DNA from: Megalonaias nervosa
Lineage: Eukaryota > Mollusca > Bivalvia > Unionida > Unionidae
Direction of reading: 5' to 3'
Length of the DNA stretch: 64,000 bases
Assembly: GCA_016617855.1 (NCBI GenBank)
Contig: JAECUM010001903.1
Location: 44,662-108,661 of the forward strand
Shown: in pieces, positions 26,129 to 38,463 of the stretch
Numbering within the stretch: position 1 is the stretch's first letter
Layout of the letters: each line of letters starts with the position of its first letter
Made by a program: the position numbers and the translations under genes
The notes under the pieces: model-generated
Told to the model about the DNA's origin: nothing
What the model saw: only the letters and a program-made list of their open reading frames with translations
Database searches by the model: none

Positions 26129-26364
26129 GGTGCCCCGAGTGGCCGAGTGGTCTAACGTGCTCACCGTTACTGATCACTGTATCTCACCTCTGTCTACGTG
26201 GGTTCAAGTCTCGGGCTCGCTCAATGTGGGTATGTGAGAAAGCTTGCCGGTAGCTTCTCGTGGGTCGGTGGTTCTTTCCGGGGTTTTTCCAGGTTCTTCC
26301 TCCACCATTTACACTGGCCTCCATGTATAACCTATCTTGTGCTGAAATATGGCGTTAAACCCTA

Positions 26365-26394
<30 letters not shown>
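26129..26394 (+). mobile_element. tRNA-derived SINE (family 1) with 13-bp target duplication
   Basis: The head is tRNA-like with an A box in GTGGCCGAGTGGTCTAACG and a B box in GGGTTCAAGTC. The body includes AAAGCTTGCCGGTAGCTTC and GGCGTTAAACCC, and the tail is (CAA)n. ACCATGCAAAAAT at 26,116-26,128 is repeated at 26,394-26,406, a clear target-site duplication. The same family occurs at 40,316 and, inverted, at 63,724. Confidence 0.9.
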
Positions 26395-26395
<1 letters not shown>

Positions 26396-26406
26396 CATGC
26401 AAAAAT

Positions 26407-27969
26407 ATAACCGTTCAAACTTCGACAAAGTGACTTCTGCTTTCCCACGTTCTCTCACTCTTGCTTCTTTTATGTGTTTCTATTTATCTTCATTTTATAG
26501 CGAGAGCAAGCGATTTCTTAAGTGCTCCAGTTGAAAATCTTCGTTTTAGGTTTCACGTTTCCTGTATCTCAGAGTAGGGAAGGAGGTGGGGTTGGGGTAG
26601 AAGTACTGCTGGAGCAGCGGGCGCTGCAAAATCCCTAGTGAATATCACGAGGGTTTAAACGGCTTGATTAATAGGATATTCCTATCAGTAGAGGAGAGGG
26701 GTGAGATCAGGGCAGATAATACATATATAAAGTTGATGGAGTTTTATAAAGTTTTATGCAAACCAAGAATTAATAGCAGTGTAGTTAAGCCTGAAATCGT
26801 CCACTTCAGGTTAAAAGCATGAAACTGGCATATTTATATATTGAACCATACTAAACATTTTTATATGGAACCCAGTAGGCAATGGTCCCTGATGACCACG
26901 AGAGTGACGAATGTATACTTCTTCCTTAAGGTTTTATGTTTGGTCTAACCATATACCTTACGTGGAACAAGCTCTATAAATGTATCACATAAATTAAACC
27001 TTGTCGTTGATATTGTTTGTTGCAGGTTTACAGACTATCCAGGCCTAGAAATTGTACCTTACCTATAGATATGTCACGATACAGGCTTCTGAGCCAAGGT
27101 CCTCGACACAGACTGACGGTCCTATTGACTGGAAACGGTGTATCCTTTTATAGTCTGACATTCAAGAGTGTTCGCAATGTTCTGTAAACTCCAAGAGGAA
27201 AGATGTTTGTGTTGGTTACAAATATTTTGCTGAAAATCCTTTCCAGTTATGTGAGCTGTAAATATTAACATAAACAATTGGATGCAGACTCTGGAACAGA
27301 AGCCACATTGAGTAACAACAATGTACCATGGCACAAATCTTGTTGAAACAAAATTAGAAGTCTGAGTCTGGAAAGGACAGGCAAAGGAAAGAATGAAGAA
27401 TCAAACGACACAAGTCATGTGAAAACAAGAAGACCAGGTTCTAATGACAAACAAAACGAAGAACACATACATGTGTATATCTTCTGTGACAATGGTGCTG
27501 GTTCAAGTGGGATACTTATTTGAGCATGATTTCGAAGCACGAAAGATTGCAGCGGAACTCTAAGACACAAATTATACCAAAATTAGCAGGAGGGGATTGG
27601 GGTTATTGTTGCACAGAACCACACTAATTGCTTGGCAAAAAAGCTATATAAACGTACACAACTTTTCGGTAGGTACATAGGTACAGATCATAGTACAAAC
27701 GAATGCTTATACATGATATAGCATTTGCTGAGCTGGTTTCGCACATAAAGGATTTCTGGATTCACTAGAAGCAAGGCCAGAGTTCACTATGGCTAACATA
27801 AAGAGCACATACTCCTCCAGACTTCAGGAACTTGGCCTATGGCCCAAAGTAGTAAAGGTGCACACCACAAAACCAAAATCTGCCCCAACAGCACGTCATC
27901 GACACAAATGAGATTTAGAAACACCAATACCCATCTTATCTTGCTGTAAAGATAGATAGAGAAACAAGA
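26407..27969. other. Unassigned host sequence
   Basis: No gene or repeat family recognised. Only short open frames without coding character are present. Confidence 0.4.
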
Positions 27970-30660
27970 AAGCAAAGCCTGGTTGTCAGCCTCTGCAACA
28001 TGGGGATATGCATATCTAACTGTCGTGTGCTTGCCATTCTGCAGACATAGTACAGTGTCTGTGCCATGTAGAAAGAAAAAGGGGCGGTGTGCCCCTCCAA
28101 AGCATTCTAAACATCCTTTCACGTCCGATACTATTGATAATATAGACTACAATCCCAGTTCCCCCACAGCAGCATATTTATTTCATGGAATCATCATTTC
28201 TTTGATGCAGCACGCAACAGTCGAATCTAAGGGAATACCACTGAAATAAAAACGTTGATGCACTGCCTGCTTCACAGATCAATATGCCTCCAGCAGCTGT
28301 GCTTAAACCAGATTATGTCTTATACAATAGGACCTGCGAAATAAAACGTGCCTGGTCTAGCCAATGCACTACCAAAGGAGTGATTAGAACATCTGAGGCA
28401 GCTTCTTTGTTTATTCCTGTTTTCTTTTTACAAGGCGACTTTCTCTCATTAGCAGATTACCATGCTTTATTGCAGACACAATTAACAGACAAAGCAACAA
28501 TAGTTGCTGTCATGCCACTTTTTCTAGAATGTGCACATTTTTTTGCTACGCTACAGCAGCCGATGATTGTGGAAAAGGCTGATATGCAACACCTGAACTT
28601 AGACCAGCTGTCAGTGGCTGTCATGGACCAACCACTATTTGATATTGCTAAAACAATCAAGTGGAATTTTCCTGACACTCATGGTGAAGACAAGCTCCTG
28701 ATCATGTTTGGTGGACTCCATATTGAATTTGTTGCATTCAAGGTCTGGTTGGACAACTGCCATATGTATTGATGGTATTGCTACGAGTAGAGTAGCTGAT
28801 TCGTTTAACAAGGCTGCACACCTTACTAGGACAAGGCAAACCATGGCTGCTGCCCTCTTCATCCTGCAGCATTGGACACATGCCAGATACAGAGACGCTA
28901 TACCAAATGGAGAAGACCCTTTGGATTGCACAGCGTGGTGTGAGAAAATGCCAGCATAACAACCCAATTTAAGCAATGGTAACTTGGTATTGAACTTGAA
29001 CTTACATAATCCAGGTTTTAGAAGAACGTCGGAAAGTATTCCTCACAAAGCATCATCGGCATTTAGCCTGGATCACGTCAACTATATACGATGGCTGTTT
29101 ATTCACATAAAGAGATATGTCCTCTCTATCACAGAAACACAAAGCAGCATGCCAAGATTTTGGCCGCGGACGTTTTGTGGCACACATAGCAAAGCGCCCA
29201 TTTTCTGCTATGACACTAGATAATGACAGAAGAACAGGCCATCGCCCTAGTAAAAGAAGATGGGTGTGCAGTGGGACTGACTGATAACCATTCAACACTC
29301 AGGCACTGAATGGTGGCAGGACTTGATTTATCTAGGATGATTCAGGGATTTGAAGAGGCCATCAACATCAAAGACTGCATAAAACACTATGAACAAGCAC
29401 CATGTGTACAAGAGTAATTTGTCAAGGGAGTCTCATCCCTAGTGATCGTCTTTGATGACATCGGAAATTAAAGAGGACTACGGTGATCTCCTAAATAATT
29501 TGGATACCAATGGCATAATGGACTTTGGTTTAGTAGAGACTGTCAAAAGTGCATACAAATTGGTCCAGTAATAATTTGTCCTCATTGTTAGAGAAAGATT
29601 TGTGCAGCGATGCTAAGCAATTAAAGAACCAATACAGGAAACAAGCTGCCATTATTCTCCAGAACGAAATCTTATTGAAAGAAGGCACAGGTTGCAAAAT
29701 TGAAGGATGACTGCTTTATTCTACGAATTGTACATAGCAAGCCAGTTCTAAAAAGGCAATCTCGAAGAGTTTTGAAGCACGAGAATCATCCAGCTATGAC
29801 CCCATCGTTCTCCAACATGGGTCAGATTAAATCTGGCAATAAATCACAGCTTCATTTACATACTGAAGCCCCAGCTCAACCACAAAGATGCAACACTACA
29901 AGTGACTGCAGTTGCACTGAACTGTACTGTGATTGATCAGATGCATTCACGAGGAACTTCGCCAATATTGTAAGATAACATAAACATTCTGTTCCTACCA
30001 TATATTTTGCATCACCAAGAATATGCAGACAGGCTGGACATAGTATGGGATTCCTACATCCCAGACATCCTAAAGACAGCAAGGAGAGAGATAAAATGCA
30101 AACCTGTGAAGAGGAGGGTTGCTTCTGCATCAAGTGTGTACAGTACCTAGCACAGCTCCTCCGTGGCAGTGGAAACAAAATTGAGCTGTTCCATCTGCTG
30201 GTGGAACAAGTTACTTCAAACTTAATAGAAAGCAAAGAGGTATATAGCACGCTTGGGTACCAATCACTATGTTCTGGCAGAATGGACAAAAACCGCATTG
30301 AACCTTCCTCACACGAGGAATCTGACACACTCTTAACGGTGCATCTATGCAGCACACAGTGAGCACCAAAAAGATCAAGTTAGGACAGAAGACAGAGGAG
30401 TGGTTTTTATCATTGGGTCCAACTTGTACAACATTCTAGTGACTGAAGTGTAGGTATCCTTTGGTTTGTGTAAACACCACAGGTACATTGCAGCACATGA
30501 AATAGCAGTCACCATGAGCCCAAGGAAAGCAAAGGCATTAACAATGTCTGATGCATTCACCGGGTTTGATGTAATTTCGTTCTTTGCTATGAAAAGCAGA
30601 AAGTCAGTTTGGGATACATGTAATGAATTTCCATGACACTGGCACACATATCTCTACTTG
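27970..30660 (+). pseudogene. Degenerate copy of a multicopy metazoan ORF family
   Basis: Pieces of one large protein follow each other in the right order on the plus strand in shifting frames: IDNIDYNPSSPTAAYLFHG (28,125-28,190), PLFDIAKTIKWNFPDTHGE and LLIMFGGLHIEF (28,630-28,735), GIATSRVADSF (28,770), SLDHVNYIRW (29,070), CAVGLTDN (29,265), KHENHPAM (29,785), EVYSTLGYQSLC and SSHEESDTLL (30,235-30,330), and KHHRYIAAHEIA-like with MSPRKAKAL (30,475-30,540). This set is familiar from an unnamed protein family present in many copies in invertebrate genomes. The function is unknown; copy number suggests a transposon link. At least eight frame changes make this copy dead. Confidence 0.6.
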
Positions 30661-32861
30661 AAACGTTTGTAGTACTTTAGTATCGGAGAAGTAGTAGACT
30701 GTGCAAAGTAAACGAGGCAAGGCAACGTCTGTTTTCGAGAAGGCCTCGAGCTTTCGAGAATATCACAACAACACAGGCGGATCAAACATCACAAAATGCT
30801 TAGGGTGAACGTACATGATGAAAGAAGAAAGGTACTACAAAATAAATCCAAATTGACCCAGTCCCGTGGCAAATGTAAGGTCCAAACAGATATAGATAAC
30901 AGATTTAATATGTAGTTTCATCAACAATAAATACAAATCAAGGCATGTGCATGTTTAAGGTATAATATTAAATCCTATAATATCACTTTAAATGAAATAA
31001 ACATCCGTATAAGTGGTTCAGTAGAAAACAGGATGTCAAACAGTCTAATTAAAACTGTCCGTAACAAATCATATTGTATTCATCATGGACCTAACATTAA
31101 CACCAACCATCATTAGCCCAGATATAAGTTTGCAAGTATGTAACATACGCAAGTATGTTGATTATATGTGCAAATTGATACATTATTATAGGTCATAAAT
31201 TTAAACATGGTTACGAGTCTATTTTTTTAGTTACATCTCACTGATAAAATGTTAACAAGAATTCCTCCTTTTTTGTGTGTTTATTCTGCTTAAAAAATAT
31301 TAAAACTATACATTGCAAATATTGGACGAAGACAATACAGCTTCTACTTAAATGTACTGCTCTAGAAACCAGAAAAGGACAGCGAGCAATGGAGGTTGTG
31401 CGAATACTATAGAGGGCATACAATTGTCACAACACATCTGTACATACTGATGAAGAGGAAGAGAGGGAGATTATGAGAGAAGGAGCAATATCAGAAGAAA
31501 AATGAAATAGGCCTTAATATGGAAATACAGGTTTGAATAACACCAACAAGGCAGAAATACGCCAGAAAGTAGCTCCAAAAAGTGATATCATCACAATGGC
31601 AATAAAAGTGATATCGCCACAGTGGTGACATCATTTTTCTCCCACCGATATATTTCAATATCTCACGATGATATATATAATAAATATGGAATAACTCCAA
31701 TTACTAATGACATACGTATTGTCGCCTGTGTTTTTCTACATAAAAGTAACTTATTTACAAAGACATGCATGAAAATATGGATTTATTTGTCTCACTGGAT
31801 TGTACTTAGTCAAACGTTTATGAATTATATATGACCGAAACTGCACTTAGGTTTCGTTACCTTATACAGGCTGGCTTATCTTTTAGCTGCGGTTATTCAA
31901 AATGCCTGGTTCGGTTTACCTATTGTTGCACGAGCAAAGTGCATGCACTGAGAAATCCAATTACCTCGAGTTCTATGGCTATGGATTTTCACCACAACCA
32001 GGTACTTAAAGAGCAAAGTCCCATTGTATTATCACAATACAAGGAGTTTTGTCAGGAAGTTGTCCACTTTACCGGAGCAATCTTCATCTAAAGAGGTATT
32101 TGAAATATAAAATTTTATTTTTTCTTGTTATGTCATATATTTGTTTTACAAGTTGGATGTTTCGGAATTTATTATATAATTTGCAGAGAGTCAGACCTAT
32201 GTCACATAACTATCAGAAAGAGCAAAGTTTGTTTCAAGTTAGCCATTTTTATAACTGAACAGAAAAGTTTAGCTCATTTATGGGTTGCATGCATAAGTAA
32301 TGTTCAAGCTCTTATAATTCCGTAAGATTATTCTTGTCGGACAGAAATTCATTTATGAACATGATAATTAAAATACTAATCTCTGAATGGTACTTCTCAA
32401 AACATTATGTAATGTGTAATGAAGCCAATTCATGTGCGCGCGTGTGTAATGTATTTTATTGTATTCGTATTTAACCGTGTCTCATGTACTACATGGCTCA
32501 GTCATTATATATTTAGCTGTTTGTGATGGAGAGTCGTAGAACTATGGGTTTTCTTGCAACCCGTATGCTGCCGACGATGGTGACGTTGACCAGGAGGACG
32601 GTATTGGTTTATTCACAGTGAAGGACCAAAGATTCGCATCCAACTAGTCTGTCGGGAATAAGAAGGATCTCTAGGGATCATTTGGTGGACTGGTACGGTC
32701 GGGCCATGCGTATTAGCTCCTTGGTCTTTTGACGAGAGCCGTGGAACCGGATATACATCATATTCGTCAACTGGATGCCACGACATACACATTTTCCGTT
32801 TGTGATCAATATCATTCAATATCACTATACAAGTGAAATCAATGACTCAATCTCGCTTAGT
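30661..32861. other. Unassigned AT-rich host sequence
   Basis: No gene recognised. A short near-palindromic stretch with repeated GTGATATC lies at about 31,575-31,640. The interval 32,510-32,800 is less AT-rich but has no recognisable product. Confidence 0.4.
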
Positions 32862-33309
32862 CCGATAAATCAATCCCCCCCCCCACTCACATTATGTGTT
32901 GATACTGATGGACGATATATGGGTCTGATGTTACCTGTTTATTAAAATGTGCAATTTCGCTGAATGCAAATCTTTCTGGAACAAACATGCGTACATTTTA
33001 GACACATACGGGCAATTGGTAACAACCATATCTAGCGCGAAATTCAAAATGGTCACAATACAGACGGTTGTGCTATTCCACGTGGATTTGCAAGTCACCA
33101 AACATAGGATTTGCTTCGGAGATATAATGTACATGCCACAAAAAGAAACCTTAAATCGACGGTAGCTCCACAGCCGGTAAGTGTATAAAATGTACACCGA
33201 TGTGTGCAGCCAAAATTGTCTCCAGAGTTTTGCATGTTGTAACGAATAGGTGATATCATCCCCTAAACCGCGAATCAATATCATCACGTGTGAGGGGCTG
33301 ATTTATCGG
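32862..33309. repeat. Inverted-repeat element, about 448 bp
   Basis: CCGATAAATCA at 32,862-32,872 is matched by its complement at 33,299-33,309, and the similarity continues inward for about 40 bp with gaps (a C10 run and CTCACATTATGTG on the left, complement of TCACACGTGATGATATTGAT on the right). No target duplication is obvious. It is probably a non-autonomous DNA transposon remnant. Confidence 0.4.
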
Positions 33310-34037
33310 CCTAAATATCACTATATGCGTGAATACCAATAATACATACATCCTACTTGTGGATGAAACATACATTATTCATATTTTTGTACAACTTTTA
33401 TACTTTGATACCCTTGGTGACAGAACAATCCAAAAAGTTTCATGTTTGTGTATAAGTTTTATACATTGATCATCCATGCTGATTGATCTATTTATTTGTT
33501 TAGAAGTTCCATACTTTGATTCTTGTTTGACTAAGTTACATGTTCCGATCAGTTCCAGTTAGGAATGGTATTATTTCTTATATCAGTTGTTGAACTCGGT
33601 GTGCATCATTCTGTTAAATCCATTGTTGGACTTTGTGTGCACGAGTATGGTGTCAGGTTCATTCATAATTCAAATACAAAGAAACCCTCATTCACGAAAT
33701 TGCTTTTAGTGTCTGTGCTAAATGCCTCGTATGACAAAGCAACACAAGAAGGTCATTTAGTACCAAGGCAATTAGAGCAATGTGCCTTTCTGAAGGACAC
33801 ACCATGGTAATGAACTCGGGCTGATCTATGTCACCATTCATACACACAGGCTTTTGTTCCGGAGTTCAGCACACTTATGACTGCACCACCACAGCCCCTT
33901 TCTTTATATTGAGAGACATAAAGGTGCTGGGTTAACGGAAGAACGAAACAAATGCTTCTGTGTGAAAATGTGTTACATTAGTTACAACAAGAAAGATAGA
34001 AAATTGAGTCAAAGGTATTAACAAAATAGCAGTTAAA
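33310..34037. other. Unassigned host sequence with a dispersed-repeat trace
   Basis: No gene recognised. The stretch near 33,755-33,810 (CAATGTGCCTTTCTGAAGGAC) resembles a motif common in molluscan dispersed repeats, and a related one lies near 40,940. Confidence 0.3.
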
Positions 34038-34358
34038 CAATCTGATTAAGCTCAGATCTCAACTGTCCTGGGTGAAAATCTGACAGCAGCCGCTTAGGGG
34101 TCATATTCTGGTGACCTTTGAGTTAACCAATGGAAATGCACCTTTCAGAAATTTGAAAGTAAATCAGATCGATAGGCACACACTGATGATCTTCACCTGT
34201 ACTATTCAGTCTCCCAAACGCGAAGATATAAGGCTTCATCTGACTGGCTGATAAAATTAGACATTATGGCAATAACACAGGTCACGTGAACATGACCCCT
34301 AAGCGGACGCTGTGAGATCTTCATGTAGGACAGTGGAGATATGATTGTAATCAGATTG
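34038..34358. mobile_element. MITE with about 84-bp inverted repeats
   Basis: Arms at 34,038-34,121 and about 34,275-34,358 are complementary (CAATCTGATTA..., CAACTGTCCT, CCGCTTAGGGGTCAT, GGTGACCT). The element of 321 bp is flanked by GCAGTTAAA (34,029-34,037) and GCAGTCAAA (34,359-34,367), a 9-bp duplication with one mismatch. A 9-bp duplication suggests a Mutator-like origin; an 8-bp hAT reading is also possible. No coding capacity. Confidence 0.75.
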
Positions 34359-34418
34359 GCAGTCAAAAAGACCTGAAATTTGAATCATATAAACAAGTAC
34401 TGTTTGAAGACTCAGCTT

Positions 34419-34563
34419 GAGGTGTAGTCACACTCATAGACTGTTCTGAGGTGTAGTCACTCTCATAGACTGTTCTGAGGTGTAGTCACTCTCATAGACT
34501 GTTCTGAGGTGTAGTCACCCTCATAGACTGTTCTGAGGTGTAGTCACTCTCATAAACTGTTCT
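34419..34563. repeat. Tandem array, 29-bp unit, five copies
   Basis: The unit GAGGTGTAGTCACTCTCATA plus GACTGTTCT is repeated five times with only one or two substitutions per copy, so the array is young. Confidence 0.95.
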
Positions 34564-34939
34564 GTGATAAAATTATAAAAAACAGTCATTCCTCTTTAGA
34601 TAAGAACGGGTATTTGTCAAATTATGGTATGCAAAGTTTGGCATATGGACATTAAAGAATTAAACAGCTACAATGTGTCTTGCATGACGTATGTAAAATA
34701 AGTTATGTGATATTTCGTATAATTTTCATTCAATGTATGTAAATAATATTTTATTTGGACTATTCACTTTGCTATATTTGTCAATACATACTTTACAAAT
34801 ATGTACAGAAAGAGTGTTATTTTCTATAAATATAAAAATATAGTTCTTTAATGGCTTCGTTTTTCTTTCACTTTAGCTACATTCAATTGTTGGTAGATGA
34901 AATTGTAAATGGCTACTGAATTCTATAAAAATAATGGGA

Positions 34940-35257
34940 AAGTATCAGTGCATGGGTTAATATTTATACATATCAGTGAATAGGTTAATAATTATTCATA
35001 TCAGTGCATAGGTTAATATTTATACATATCAGTGCATAGGTTAATATTTATACATATCAGTGCATGGGTCAATATTTATACATATCAGTGCATGGGTCAA
35101 TATTTATACATATCAGTGCATGGGTCAATATTTATACATATCAGTGCATGGGTCAATATTTATGCATATCAGTGCATGGGTCAATATTTATACACATCAG
35201 TACATGGGTCAATATTGATGCATATCAGTGGATGGGTCAATATTTATACATATCATT
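34940..35257. repeat. Tandem array, 28-bp unit, about eleven copies
   Basis: The unit contains CATATCAGTGCATGGGTCAA followed by TATTTATA. Outer copies on the left have TTAATA or ATAATT variants while the central copies are nearly identical. The open frames seen across it are produced by the repeat and are not a gene. Confidence 0.95.
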
Positions 35258-36639
35258 ATGAAACACTCATTGGTGCAATAAATTTGTCAACATCTGTATG
35301 ACTATATTGGAAATATGATACTATTTTGTCCTTTTGGCTACCACTTATCAAAAAAGTATAATCATAAAATAACAGAAATATAGACATTGGGAGCAATCTA
35401 CGAAATATATCATCCTTATTACAGTAAATCGCCGGCATGAAAAAAAACAAACATTTATATGGACTTTGTTTTGATACAGCAATAGAGTACACCATAGTGA
35501 TACCATCTTTTTTCATTCTGTCTTTGTATTAATTTATCATCAAACATAAATCTGTATAAAGCGTACAAAGCTCATTCTCATCCAATTTTAGTGCAGTCAG
35601 TTTAAACTAATTTCGAAACTGCCATCTTTACTGAAGCTTTACGAGTTGTCTGCAAAATGTATCTAGTATTGTCAATTGCATCTACTAAGTGTAACTTCAT
35701 TGCATTTCCCAAAATCTTACTTTCATAAAAACCTGAAGAATAAAAGAAAAAGATTCAACACGATAAACTTCCCCTTGGTGCTGCAAGCTAAAATAAAATC
35801 TAGTTCGGCGTGGAACAATATGAGCCTTGAATGATGGTCTGTTTCACACCATATACGAGTTTCCCCAACCTACACTTGGAATATAAAGTTGAGCAGAAAA
35901 TGGTTTACTAGTGTTGTGTTTAAAGTTATAAAAGTTATACCTAAAAACTGTTTGGCCTTAGAGTGTAGCTGATTCTGTTTTCATTAATATCAGATCACAG
36001 TTGAAAAGAAAGTTTTCAAAAACAATACGGGAATGGTTTTTCACATCGTCGGGAACAGCATGTAGTTCGGAATATTTGATTAGGTATTCCATAAAATGTA
36101 GTGGGAATGATTTTTCATGTATACAGGATATGCTTGTGGTCTGGCAAATGTCTTTGGATGTGTGATAAAACATGGTGCGAATGGCTTCTTGTGCCTGCAA
36201 GAAATGCTTGTGGTTTGGACTATTTCATCGGGTGTGTGATAAAACGGATTGGGCGAGGTTTCTCACACCTGCAGGACATGATTGTTCTTGGACGATTTGA
36301 TCAGGCATGTGACAACATGTCACTTAAAATATTCTTTAGTTTAGAATAAGCGAATGTTATATGAAAAGGATAACACAACATACTGGCACATCGTGAAAAA
36401 TGAATAATTATATTAAGTGTAAAGTTGACAAAAACAGGCAAAGTTAATGCATATACAAATTAGACGAATCATACCTGAGACACATCCGTTACCTTAATGA
36501 AACTGAAGCTTCTTTATGGATTTTGTTTTACAAGCAGAAATTGGTATATTGTGTACAATTCTGATAATAAGTCTGAACCAGGACTTAAACATTTCAAATA
36601 TAATTTAAAATTTTGTAATATATTGATTTTAGTATTATC
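35258..36639. other. Unassigned host sequence
   Basis: No gene recognised. A weak direct repetition of GTGTGATAAAAC...GGTTTCTCACACC-type segments occurs at 36,020-36,310, perhaps two to three diverged units. Confidence 0.35.
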
Positions 36640-38463
36640 GTGTGCAGTGCGTGCTCAGCCATTAACAACGTCATCATCAGCAAGGTGCAGAGCCTGCAGT
36701 CCACCGGGGAACTTTGTCAGTGGACAGTTGTTCACAGTGTGTGACATGGTCTGAAGAACTCCACAGCAACAGGAAGAGTTAGTGGCCTGGCCCCATCGGA
36801 CATGGTTGACTGCACAACGACCCTGTCCTGTCCGAAAGCGGTTCAGTGTGGTCCACATATGACGTGAAAGGATGAAGCCAGGAGGGCAGACAGATGGCTC
36901 AGTTACGAGGGAGTGGTTTACAACATCTGTTGAAGACCACTCGAAACTCAATGCCGAAATAGCTGTTATATACTCCGGCAACGAACCTAACCAGATTGGG
37001 CATCTCGAAGTCAAGCGGCCTGTTGGATGTGAGGGGGTATCCATGTACAGTGGAAGTTTCTCATTGGCATAGACCTTAGCCAACACTTTTGTTGTTGCTT
37101 CCTGGTGACGCAGATGTGGAGGAGGAATGTTGCTGAGTACCGGCAGCCATGATAAAGGAGTAGGGCGTAGTGTTCCAGAGATTATGCGCATTGTTGTGTT
37201 GAGCTGGACATTAACTTAGTGTGGGATGATCGAGCCCAGACAGGAGCGCAATACTCGGCTGTCGAATAACATAGGGCCAATGCTGTTGTCTTGAGTGTTG
37301 GAACACTAGCGCCCCAGGCTGAGCCAGCCAGTTTGCGGAGTAGGTTGTTTTGAGTGATACGTTTTGCTGCAGTTTTCTTCAGGTGGTTGTAGAATGTCAG
37401 TGATCTGTCCAGAGTGACACCAAGGTATGTTGGTGTCGGGTCGTGTTTTATTTTGCTGCCCATTGAGGAGGATGCAAAGCTCACGGTTCGCATTTGCATT
37501 ATTAAGGTGGAAGACGCTGAAGACTGTCTTTGTTGCGCTTGGCTGTAGACGCCATTTCTTGAAGAAGTCCGTCATATCCTCAAGGTCCTTGTTCAGTACC
37601 CCATCAAGCTCAGTAAATGAGCGACTTTGGGTCCCGAGAGCAATGCCATCTGCATACATGAAACTGCGTGACTGTGTTACAGGTAAGTAATTGATATAGA
37701 CATTGAACAAACTTGGCGAAAGAACAGACCCTTGTGGGAGTCCATTAGTCTGACGCCAACACGAGCTACAGCTCTCTCTGATGTGCACTCTGAAGTGCAT
37801 GTTGCGAGGGAACAGTTCAATAGTCTCAACTATCCAATGCTGCAATACTCTGGAAATTTTCAACATCAGCCCTGCATGCCACACCTTGTCATATGCCGCT
37901 GTTAGATTCAGAAATACAACTCCAGTTTTAAGGTTCTTCTGATATCCGTTTTCAACAAATGTAGTCAGGGCAAGAACTTGATCGCAAGTGTTACGACCAT
38001 GCATGAAGCCTGCCTGCTCAACAGTTCTGATATTCTCCAAGTCAGGACCAATTCTTTGGAGAATCAGGCGCTCCAGTAAAACAGACTGAAAGCAAGGAGA
38101 TTGGCCTATAACTTGCCGCATTGTGGGATCTTTATCAGGCTTTGGGATCGCAATAATCTTTGCCTGGCGCCACAAAGTCGGCATACAAATTTCCCTAATA
38201 TCCCAGGTATAAAAAGCGGCAAACCGTTCCTTTGCCTTCGGGCCAAGATGCTTCGGGAACTCCGGCAGGATGTTGTCAAATCCTGCTGCTTTGCCCGATT
38301 TGATGATGTGTAGTACCGTTTCAAGATCTATTGGTGTAAATGCCTCTGGAGTATTATTGGGACTCCAAGTTGTAGGGCTGAAACTCATTTGAAAGGAGTC
38401 CTCGTCTACATCTTTCAATGTTCTATCTAGAACCCTCACATTTAGACCCTCACTTCCCAACAT
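36640..38463 (-). pseudogene. LINE reverse transcriptase (Jockey/CR1-like), 5'-truncated
   Basis: A non-LTR retrotransposon on the minus strand. Visible are KSGKAAGFDNILPEF, a FLNLTAAYDKVWH (motif A), NGLPQGSVLSPSLFNVYIN (motif B) and FMYADGIAL, which is motif C with the second catalytic Asp replaced by Gly. Further 3' are LGVTLDRSLTF and the C-terminal WGQATNSSCCCGVLQTMSH zinc-knuckle-like segment with HLADDDVV. Frameshifts near 37,440 and 37,200 and the missing 5' end (no endonuclease domain) make it inactive. Confidence 0.9.

Noticed and set aside
26129..26215. tRNA gene (A and B boxes present)
   Set aside because: The tRNA-like part continues into a SINE body with a simple-repeat tail and target duplication, and the cloverleaf is imperfect. 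The same applies to 40,316, 45,430-45,505, 52,100-52,170, 62,810-62,885, 63,331 and 63,890-63,971.
31575..31640. Regulatory palindrome with repeated GTGATATC
   Set aside because: Short, imperfect and in AT-rich sequence where such matches are expected by chance.
33565..33810. Host gene encoding an about 80-residue protein
   Set aside because: The frame ends in a dispersed-repeat segment (GTGCCTTTCTGAAGGAC type) and has no recognisable domain.
35032..35301. Protein made of repeated VNIYTYQCMGQYLY-type units
   Set aside because: It is a by-product of the 28-bp tandem repeat, open in more than one frame; nothing else suggests coding.
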